This document shows positions 42,324 through 49,220 of a stretch of DNA of 64,000 bases, one piece after another (position 1 is the stretch's first letter; every line of letters begins with the position of its first letter). The notes under the pieces were generated by a model. It made no database searches and was not told where the DNA came from. It saw only the letters and a program-made list of their open reading frames with translations. A program made the position numbers and the translations under genes. Source of the DNA: Streptomyces sp. S4.7 (lineage in GTDB: Bacteria > Actinomycetota > Actinomycetes > Streptomycetales > Streptomycetaceae); the NCBI RefSeq assembly GCF_010384365.1, contig NZ_CP048397.1:6634001-6698000 (forward strand). Reading direction: 5' to 3'.

Positions 42324-44660
42324 TCAGTACTCCTTGACCAGTTGGGCGTACGGACCACCGGCGGCGACCAGGTCCTCGTGCCTGCCGCGCTCCACGACCG
42401 CGCCGTGGTCGAGCACCACGATCTCGTCGCTGTCGCGCACCGTGCTCAGCCGGTGCGCGATCACCACGCACGCGCAGCCGCGCCGCCGCAGGTTGTCGAT
42501 GATCAGGCGCTCCGTCTCCGCGTCCAGCGCGCTCGTCACCTCGTCGAGGACCAGGATGCTCGGCCGCCTGACCAACGCGCGCGCGATCTCCAGCCGTTGG
42601 CGCTGGCCGCCGGAGAAGTTGCGGCCGTCCTGCTCGACCCTGCCGTGGATCCCGTCGGGGCGGCGCGCGATCACGTCGTCGTACAGCGCGGCGTCCCTGA
42701 GCGCGGTGACGACGGCGTCGTCCGATATCGAGGGGTCCCACAGCGCGACGTTGTCCCGGACCGTGCCCTCGAAGAGGAAGACGTCCTGGTCGACGAAGGA
42801 CACCGAGGAGGCGAGCGCGCTGCGCGAGATGTCCTCCAGACGCCGGCCGTCGATGCGGATCGTCCCCTCCCACGGGCTGTAGAGACCCGAAATCAGCCTG
42901 GAAACGGTGGACTTGCCGCTCCCCGAACCGCCGACCAGCGCGACCTGCTGCCCCGGACCCACCGTCAGCGAGAAGCCGTTCAGCAGCGGCGCGTCCAGCG
43001 GGCTGTAGCCGAACACGACGCTCTCCAGCTCCACATGGCCCGTCAGCCGGCGGGTACCGGCGTCCGGCCGGCTGTGCGAGTAGAGCGGGTCGACGGGGAA
43101 GCTCTCGACGTCCTTCAGCCGGGCCACGTCCGCGGCGAAGTCCTGGATCCGGCCCGCCACCCCGTTCAGCCGGGTGATCGGCGCGGTGAACCGCACCACC
43201 AGCGCCTGGAACGCGACGAGCAGACCGATCGAGATGGCCCCCTCCACCGCCCGCAGCCCGCCGATCCACAGAATCAGCGCGCTGTTGAGCGTGGCGAGAG
43301 TCGGCGCCACCACCGCCAGCGCCGCGCTGGGCACACCGAGCTTCTGCTGCTCCTCCAGAGTCGTCGCGTGCTGCCCGGCCCACCGGCGGAAGTACCCGTT
43401 CTCGCCGCCGGTCGCCTTCATCGTCTCGATCAGCTGAAGGCCGGTGTACGAGGTGTTGGTCAGCCGCGCGCTGTCCGCCCGGAGTTTGCGTGTACCGGTG
43501 GAGCGCAGATGGATCACGATCCGCATCGCGATCACGTTGAGCAGCGCCATCAGTACGCCGACGACGGTGAGTTGGGGGTCGTAGGACCACAGCAGCGCGG
43601 CGTACAGGATCACCACGACCCCGTCCACACCGGCCGCCGCCAGGTCCCGCGCCAGTGTCTCGGCCACCGCGTCGTTGGACTGGAGCCGCTGGACGAGATC
43701 GGCGGGGCTTCGCTGGGCGAAGAACGTGACCGGCAACCGCAGCAGATGCCGCATGAACCGGGCGCCGCCGAGGGTGGAGGAGATGATGCGCCCGCGCAGC
43801 AGGTTCGCCTGCTGGAGCCCGGTCAGTACGGCGGTGAGCGCGAGCATCACGGCCATCGACGCGAACAGCGGTCCCAGCAGCGATGTCTGACCGCCGATCA
43901 GGAACATGTCGATGTACGTACGGCTCAGCGCGGGCACCGCCGCGCCCACCGCCACCAGCAGCAGGCTGGCGAGCAGCGCGGCCAGCAAGGTGGCGGCCGT
44001 GCCGCGCATCCGCGCGGGCATGGCGCTCATGACGCCGGGCCTACGGCCGCCCCGGCGGAAGTCGTCGGTGGGCTCGAAGACGAGGACCACACCCGTGAAG
44101 CTGGTGTCGAAGTCCTCGATCGGCACGAATCGCCGGCCCTTGTCGGGGTCGTTGATGTGCACGCCCCGGCCGGCCGGGCGGCGGCCCATGCCGTCGTAGA
44201 CGACGTAGTGGTTGAACTCCCAGAACAGGATCGCGGGCGCGCGGACATCGGCCAGTGCCTCGGTCTCCATCTGCATGCCCTTGGCCTGGAGACCGTAACC
44301 GCGCGCCGCTTTGAGGACGTTGGAGGCGCGCGAGCCGTCGCGTGAGACACCGCACGCGATGCGCAGCTCCTCCAGGGGAACGTGGCGGCCGTAGTGGGCG
44401 AGCACCATGGCGAGGGAGGCCGCGCCGCACTCCAGGGCCTCCATCTGGAGGACGGTGGGGGTGCGGACGGTCCTGGGCCCCGGGGCTCCGGCGGCGGGCC
44501 GGCCGCGTTTGGCGGCTCGGCGCCCTCCGCCGCCGGTGCCCGTGCCCGTACGCGAGGCGTCGCCGGGTGTCTCGTCGGGCCGGTGCCCGCGGCGCCCTGC
44601 GGGCGGCAGCCGCTGCTGCTTGCGAGGGGCCGGGGGAAGCTGGTGCCGGCGCGGGCTCAC
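42324..44660 (-). CDS. Peptidase-containing ABC exporter (PCAT, NHLM ABC1 type)
   Basis: The product has 778 residues. The C39 peptidase domain (~45-175) has LQMEALECGAASLAMVLAHY with Gln and catalytic Cys, FNHYVVYDG with His and HINDPDKG with Asp, so it looks active. A transmembrane domain (~190-480) and an ATPase (~520-775; GGSGSGKST, FSGGQRQR, ILVLDEVT) follow. Such exporters cut a peptide leader after Gly-Gly and pump the core across the membrane. The GTG (44660) overlaps the hlyD-like stop; a TTG at 44672 is the alternative. Confidence 0.92.
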   Translation of the reverse strand: MSPRRHQLPPAPRKQQRLPPAGRRGHRPDETPGDASRTGTGTGGGGRRAAKRGRPAAGAPGPRTVRTPTVLQMEALECGAASLAMVLAHYGRHVPLEELRIACGVSRDGSRASNVLKAARGYGLQAKGMQMETEALADVRAPAILFWEFNHYVVYDGMGRRPAGRGVHINDPDKGRRFVPIEDFDTSFTGVVLVFEPTDDFRRGGRRPGVMSAMPARMRGTAATLLAALLASLLLVAVGAAVPALSRTYIDMFLIGGQTSLLGPLFASMAVMLALTAVLTGLQQANLLRGRIISSTLGGARFMRHLLRLPVTFFAQRSPADLVQRLQSNDAVAETLARDLAAAGVDGVVVILYAALLWSYDPQLTVVGVLMALLNVIAMRIVIHLRSTGTRKLRADSARLTNTSYTGLQLIETMKATGGENGYFRRWAGQHATTLEEQQKLGVPSAALAVVAPTLATLNSALILWIGGLRAVEGAISIGLLVAFQALVVRFTAPITRLNGVAGRIQDFAADVARLKDVESFPVDPLYSHSRPDAGTRRLTGHVELESVVFGYSPLDAPLLNGFSLTVGPGQQVALVGGSGSGKSTVSRLISGLYSPWEGTIRIDGRRLEDISRSALASSVSFVDQDVFLFEGTVRDNVALWDPSISDDAVVTALRDAALYDDVIARRPDGIHGRVEQDGRNFSGGQRQRLEIARALVRRPSILVLDEVTSALDAETERLIIDNLRRRGCACVVIAHRLSTVRDSDEIVVLDHGAVVERGRHEDLVAAGGPYAQLVKEY

Positions 44661-45463
44661 GGGAGCAGCCAATCGATCGGGTGCTGTTCGGCCAGCGTTA
44701 CGGAACCGGTGGCCAGGGTCATGGATTCGACGGCGTACGGCGGCCCGTCCTGCGACGACCAGGAGTAGCCGGACCTGGTGGCCGACGACTCGTCAAGCCG
44801 CACCAGTACGGCCACGGGTGGCCCTTCGCGCGAGAACTGCTCGCCCAACTGGGTGCTGCCGAGGAAGCCGGTGATGCGCCGGCTGGTCTCGGCGACGCGG
44901 CCCACGGCTTCCACCTTCCCGCGCAGCACGCCGTAGCGCTGCTTGGGCACCGACTGGACGGTGACGTCCACGGACGCGCCGACGGGCACCGTCGCGCCGC
45001 TCTCGGCGGGCGCGTACAGCATCACGCTCAGCGGGTCGTCATCCTTCTCGATCCGTTCCACCGCCGCGACATCGGCACCTGTGGTGATCACGGAGCCGAC
45101 CGCGGCCACCAGGGTCGTCAGCCGGCCCGCCGCGATGGTGCGGACGACGGTGTCGCCCTCGGGAGTGCGGACCTTGACGAGGGGGGAGTCGGCGGGCACC
45201 CGCTCGCCCTCCTCCGCGAGCACGTCCGTGACCAGGCCGGCGACGGGGCTCTGGAGGACGTAACTGCCCTGCGCGTAAGTGAGGATGCCGGGGGCGCCGA
45301 GGGTGGACGACACGGTGCCCGTCACCGCCCAGACGGCCGCGGCGATCATGGCGACCACGGTGACGGCCAGCACGAGACAGCCCTGGGGCCGGGCGAGGCG
45401 CACCGGCAGATCGATCTCCTCGGGCGACTGGAGCCTGGAAAGGGCCTGTTGACGGAACTGCAC
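44657..45463 (-). CDS. HlyD-family / NHLM bacteriocin secretion adaptor protein
   Basis: The product has 268 residues. A short cytosolic start (QFRQQALSRLQSPEEIDLPV) precedes one membrane helix (CLVLAVTVVAMIAAAVWAV, ~33-51). A biotinyl/lipoyl-like segment (SPVAGLVTDVLAEEGERV) and a beta-rich extracellular part follow. The GTG start follows AGGGAAGAG. This is the periplasmic-adaptor-like partner of the two ABC proteins, with which it overlaps by 4 nt (GTGA). Confidence 0.88.
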   Translation of the reverse strand: MQFRQQALSRLQSPEEIDLPVRLARPQGCLVLAVTVVAMIAAAVWAVTGTVSSTLGAPGILTYAQGSYVLQSPVAGLVTDVLAEEGERVPADSPLVKVRTPEGDTVVRTIAAGRLTTLVAAVGSVITTGADVAAVERIEKDDDPLSVMLYAPAESGATVPVGASVDVTVQSVPKQRYGVLRGKVEAVGRVAETSRRITGFLGSTQLGEQFSREGPPVAVLVRLDESSATRSGYSWSSQDGPPYAVESMTLATGSVTLAEQHPIDWLLP

Positions 45464-45476
45464 GACGCTCTTCCCT

Positions 45477-45509
45477 GGTAGCTCTGGTAGCTCTGGTAGC
45501 TCTGGTAGC
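45477..45509 (-). repeat. 9-bp tandem repeat upstream of the hlyD-like gene
   Basis: Three exact GGTAGCTCT units (45477-45503) plus a fourth partial unit lie 14-46 bp upstream of the hlyD-like start. They could vary the leader length by slippage. Confidence 0.75.
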
Positions 45510-45664
45510 CCGGTGTTCCCGGCGCGCACGGTCGGACGGCTCCCGGCCGGACGGCGCACGGCCGTTCCCCACGTCCCACGTTCTGTGTCCCACGACCAGC
45601 GCCGCGCCGGCCGTGTGCCCGGTACCCGGGCGCACGGCCGACGCGGCTGAGCCGACGTCTCAAC

Positions 45665-45892
45665 TCAGAGGCTGGAGACCACGCCGGTGGCGAGACCGGT
45701 CACGCCCGACGTGTCGATGCCGGTGGCACCCTCGACGGTGCCGACGACGCCGCCAACCGTGCTGGAGACCGGGACGATGGAGTCGACGGTGCCGGTGACG
45801 GTGCCGACGAGGCCCCCGACGAGACCGCCCGAGACGTTGTCGAGGTCGGCGTCGGAGATTTCCTGGGTCTCAACCTGGGGAGAGCGGTTCAT
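45665..45892 (-). CDS. Cys-free double-glycine leader peptide (bacteriocin-like precursor)
   Basis: The product has 75 residues. The leader MNRSPQVETQEISDADLDN ends VSGG at residues 20-23, a classic double-glycine site cut by C39 peptidases. The 52-residue core starts LVGGLVGTVTGTVDSIV and is Gly/Val/Thr/Ser-rich with several GxxxG spacings and no Cys or Lys. A lanthipeptide with thioether rings is therefore excluded. The ATG at 45892 is favoured because GAAGGGA lies between it and an upstream in-frame ATG at 45913. The hlyD-PCAT-ABC2 genes follow on the same strand, so it is the obvious cargo. It may be an unmodified bacteriocin, signal or surface peptide. Confidence 0.88.
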   Translation of the reverse strand: MNRSPQVETQEISDADLDNVSGGLVGGLVGTVTGTVDSIVPVSSTVGGVVGTVEGATGIDTSGVTGLATGVVSSL

Positions 45893-45993
45893 AATGTGAG
45901 ATTCCCTTCGCATGGCTATTCACAATGGCCACGACCGGCTTCGCCGTACTGGCCGCACCGGTCGTCGCAGCGGTCGTCGAGGCGCTGCTACGT

Positions 45994-46019
45994 ATTTCCG
46001 AGTATCAGGATTCGGAAAT
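45994..46019 (-). promoter_or_regulatory. Inverted repeat upstream of the peptide export operon
   Basis: ATTTCCGA-N10-TCGGAAAT is a perfect 8-bp palindromic pair ~100-125 bp upstream of the precursor start. A second, overlapping pair is ATTCG...CGAAT just beyond it. Such a site fits a dimeric regulator; none is encoded nearby. Confidence 0.4.
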
Positions 46020-46715
46020 CCGTCGAATGGCGCCGGGTGACTTCCCGCGGTGCGAAGGATCAAAGCACGCATGCCTGTCGAGTAGCCACTCGAAGGCCGA
46101 ACGCACGGACCGGACAGTGGAGTTGCAGCGCGCCGAAGTGCCCGGCCGTCCATGGCTTGGTGGCATCTTCTTCACGTGATCGACAAACCCGAACTGGACA
46201 TTCCCCCACCAAAGCGATTACCGGCGGGGTGTCGCAGGTACGTACCTGGCGGAGGGCCGTGCCCACCTGCGTATTCGGTGTGCAGATTCCCCGCAGAAGG
46301 CAACCGCCCGAAAGTCCGCCGCCGGCCGCGCCGATTGCCTCGTCGCGGTATTTCCGGGGAAACGGCGCGGCTTCCAGGAGAAGGCAACATAAACGCATAA
46401 CGCCGTTGCGCCGGACGCGGGGGAAATGGCCGCCTTCCGTCCGGTCGCCGCCCCGTTCGACGCGTTCGGTGCGGTCTGTCGTCCGGTGTCCTGAATCGAT
46501 GATTCCGCCGGGTCTGCGCCGGGCGGATCGTGAGCCTCGGGCGTGAGCGCGTACTCGACGCGCGGGCTGGGTGGCACGCGCCACCGCACCCGCGACGGTG
46601 CCGCGTTGTCCCTGTTCGCGGAGGTGCCGCGGCGGCCTCTTCTCCGTTTCGCCGTGATGTCGCGCACCGGCCGCCGGATCCGCGAAAAGCGGAGGAGCTC
46701 ATTCTCCTCGGGGTG

Positions 46716-46797
46716 CGCCGGTACCACCGGCGATTACCCATCCGTGTCGCCGAGCGGATCCGGCGACACGGATGACAGGCACCCATAAGCGGGTGCC
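46716..46797 (+). promoter_or_regulatory. Three consecutive hairpins upstream of the globin fusion gene
   Basis: Hairpin 1 has CGCCGGT/ACCGGCG arms (46716-46732). Hairpin 2 has perfect 13-bp arms CATCCGTGTCGCC/GGCGACACGGATG (46739-46774). Hairpin 3 has GGCACCC/GGGTGCC arms with loop ATAAGC (46778-46797). They are 4-6 bp apart and end 50 bp before the start codon. They could be an RNA leader structure or tandem terminators. Confidence 0.45.
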
Positions 46798-46846
46798 CCG
46801 GCACCCGGAAATATCTGTGTATTCTCCCTGCCGGAGGTGGGGACAC

Positions 46847-47617
46847 ATGATCCTCGAATACATTCGCTACCGAATTTCCGAGAACCGCGCGGCGGAATTC
46901 GAAGCCGCCTACGCCCGCGCGGCCGGCCCACTGGGCCGCTCGCCCTTCTGTCACGACTTCGAGCTCTCGCGCTGTGTCGAGGAGTCCGACCACTACATCC
47001 TCCGGATCCGCTGGGAGTCGCTCGACAAGCATCTGAAGGACTTCCGGTCCAGTGCGGAGTTCCGTGCCTTCTTCACCGGGATCCGCCCCTACGTCGACGC
47101 GATCGAAGAGATGCGGCACTGCACCCCGACCGAAGTCGCCGGAGTCGGCGCCGGTACACCGCGGCCACCGACCCTCTACGAATGGGCCGGTGGCGGCGAT
47201 GCCTTCGACCGGCTTTCCAGCCGCTTCTACGAAATCGTCGCCACGGACGAATTGCTCGCGCCGATGTTTTCCGGCATGAGCGCGGACCATCCGCACCACG
47301 TGGCGCTCTGGGGCGGCGAGGTGTTCGGCGGCCCCGCCTAATACACGGCTCACCACGGCGGTTACGAGGCCATGCTCGCCCACCACATCGGCAAGGCCAT
47401 CACCCCGCGGCAGCGCAGACGCTGGGTGGACCTCCTCGCCGACGCGGCGGACGACGTCGGCCTCCCCGCCGACCCGGAATTCCGCGCCGCCTTCACGGGC
47501 TACCTCGAATGGGGCACCCGTATCGCCCTGGAGAACTCCCGCCCCGACGCGGCCCCGGTACCCCGCGCCCCGGTCCCGCGCTGGGGCTGGGGAGAGGCGC
47601 CGCCGTACCGGCCGTGA
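46847..47617 (+). pseudogene. Antibiotic-biosynthesis-monooxygenase / truncated-globin fusion gene with an in-frame stop
   Basis: GGAGG precedes the ATG. Residues ~1-95 are an ABM ferredoxin-like fold (MILEYIRYRISENRAAEFE, YILRIRWES). A group II truncated haemoglobin starts at ~110 (LYEWAGGGDAFDRLSSRFYEIV). The frame meets TAA at 47339-47341 after VFGGPA, yet the same frame continues with YTAHHGGYEAMLAHHIGKAI and a normal globin end (YLEWGTRIALENS) to 47617. The proximal haem His region (AMLAHH) lies after the stop, so the truncated product (164 residues) should not bind haem. ABM-globin chimeras are known from Streptomyces. Confidence 0.8.
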
Positions 47618-47667
47618 TCCCGTGACACCGGCCCCCGCCACCCCAACTGCCGCGCGGTAACCTCCTG

Positions 47668-49053
47668 ATGACCGACCGGAGGAACCCCGAGGAGGACCGT
47701 GGAGCGGCGCCACGAGCGAGGGCGGCGGCAGCGATGACCGACACCGGCCCCACTCTCGAAACCGTCACCGGCGCACGCCAGACGCTCACCGTCGTCCTCC
47801 CGGTCCGGCTGCACCGCACACCCGATCCGCGCGCCGGGTGGGCCCAGGGTCCGTATCCCTTCACCCAAGGCGCCCGCCGCACCGACACCGCCACCCGGTC
47901 CGGATACTTCGCGCCGGCCTCCGCCCGCGTTCTCTACGGGACACCGGACCGCCCCTGCCGCTGGCACCGGGTGCTCGCGGTCACCCACGACGGCCTGCAC
48001 CTCATCGGCCTGGAGATCCTGCGCACCGCCACCGCCACCGCCACCGCCACCGCCCGCGACCCCCGGCACGCCCTCGCCGTACTGCACTTCACCGTCGACG
48101 TACCACTACTCCCGGTGCTGCGGGCCATCGGCCACCGCCCCACCGCCGGACCCGACCCCCTCAGCGGCCCCCTCGACCCCGACACCCTTCTCGACGCGGT
48201 CGCCGAAGTACGCGACAGGACAGGTACGTTCGCCCTCGCCCGTCCCTACACCGTCGCCTTCCTGACCCCCGGGGCCCACCACACACCGGCACTGCGCCCG
48301 GACCCCGAAGCGATGCTGCCGCCCACCGCCGACCGGTGGCTCTGGCAGCTCGCCTCCCGCTCCGCCCCGGGCGACTTTCCCGTGGTACCCGAGAGCGCCC
48401 CGCACCACGAAGCCTCCACCGTGCGGATATCCGCCGACTGGAGCGCCCTCGTACTGCGCCACGGCGCCGCGTTCCTCGGACACCGGGCCGACGGCGGGGA
48501 CGGCGACTTCTACGACTTCGGCGCCCTGCACGCCCGCACCGTCTACCTCGACGCGCTGCTCCTCGGGTCGCTCCAGCGCGACCACATCGACGAACTCACC
48601 GAAGAGCTCTCCGAGGTCTTCGACTCCGAACGCCTCACCCGCCGGGTGACCGCGCTGGAGAAGAACATCGCCCGCTTCCGCAGCACCTACTGGCGCCAGC
48701 ACCTCACCGCACACGGTCCCGCCAACGGCCTGCTCCGCGCCTTCCAGCACCAGCACCGGCTCCCCGAGCGCGTCGCCGAGATCCTCGCCGAGGCCGCCGA
48801 CTACAGCCGGCTGGTCCAGACCCTGGAGAGCCAGCAGATCAGCGGCGCGCTGGGCGTCCTCACCATCCTCGGACTCCCGCTCGGCACGGCGCTGAGTGTC
48901 CTTCAGGTCCTCGGCGACGAGTCCGTCCCCCATCTCCTCGTCGCCCTCGGCCTGTCGGTCGCCGCGACGGCCGCCGCGCTCACCACCCGCTACGGCCGGC
49001 TGGTCCTCTCCTCCCTCCGCGGTGGCACAACCGCCCCGGACAGGCGCCGCTGA
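47668..49053 (+). CDS. Membrane protein of unknown function with CorA-like C-terminus
   Basis: The product has 461 residues. The N-terminal ~280 residues are a soluble domain of unknown family containing a TATATATA run from a 6-bp DNA repeat. Residues ~320-430 are helical (LTRRVTALEKNIARFRSTYW) and end in two membrane segments (SGALGVLTILGLPLGTALSVL; LLVALGLSVAATAAALTT), a layout like CorA metal channels. The GMN motif of true CorA proteins is absent, so metal transport is not claimed. Start 47668 lacks a clear ribosome site; ATG 47734 is an in-frame alternative. Confidence 0.75.
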   Translation: MTDRRNPEEDRGAAPRARAAAAMTDTGPTLETVTGARQTLTVVLPVRLHRTPDPRAGWAQGPYPFTQGARRTDTATRSGYFAPASARVLYGTPDRPCRWHRVLAVTHDGLHLIGLEILRTATATATATARDPRHALAVLHFTVDVPLLPVLRAIGHRPTAGPDPLSGPLDPDTLLDAVAEVRDRTGTFALARPYTVAFLTPGAHHTPALRPDPEAMLPPTADRWLWQLASRSAPGDFPVVPESAPHHEASTVRISADWSALVLRHGAAFLGHRADGGDGDFYDFGALHARTVYLDALLLGSLQRDHIDELTEELSEVFDSERLTRRVTALEKNIARFRSTYWRQHLTAHGPANGLLRAFQHQHRLPERVAEILAEAADYSRLVQTLESQQISGALGVLTILGLPLGTALSVLQVLGDESVPHLLVALGLSVAATAAALTTRYGRLVLSSLRGGTTAPDRRR

Positions 49054-49220
49054 ACGCACCGGCCGCAGGCCGTCCCACCTCTGCACGCGATCGGTGCGAG
49101 TACACGAACGATCAGCATCGGCCGAAAACGTTCGAATCCGCGCTGATCCCTGCCCATCCGTAGGACGAGCGGACTAGTGTCGGGACCTGACCTGCACGTC
49201 CGTTCACCTCAAGGAGGGTG

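Larger units (their letters stand above)
45893..46846. other. 954-bp gene-poor region between the peptide gene and the globin fusion gene
   Basis: No frame in this stretch has both a ribosome site and recognisable protein features. It is less GC-rich than its surroundings near 46000-46400. It holds an inverted repeat (45994-46019) that may control the peptide operon and three consecutive hairpins (46716-46797) near the globin-fusion gene. Confidence 0.6.

Noticed and set aside
45477..45509. CRISPR-like array
   Set aside because: The units are 9 bp with no spacers and no cas genes; it is a simple tandem repeat.
45665..45892. Calling the precursor a lanthipeptide or a nitrile-hydratase-leader peptide
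   Set aside because: The core has no Cys, no modification enzyme is present, and the leader is short with a double-glycine end rather than a long nitrile hydratase-like leader.
45925..46179. Possible small plus-strand gene beginning MATTGFAVLAAPVV
   Set aside because: There is no ribosome site and the translation loses any hydrophobic or conserved pattern after ~20 residues; it also covers the likely control region of the peptide operon.
47668..49053. CorA magnesium channel
   Set aside because: The membrane layout is similar but the GMN motif is absent and the N-terminal domain is not recognisable as CorA.
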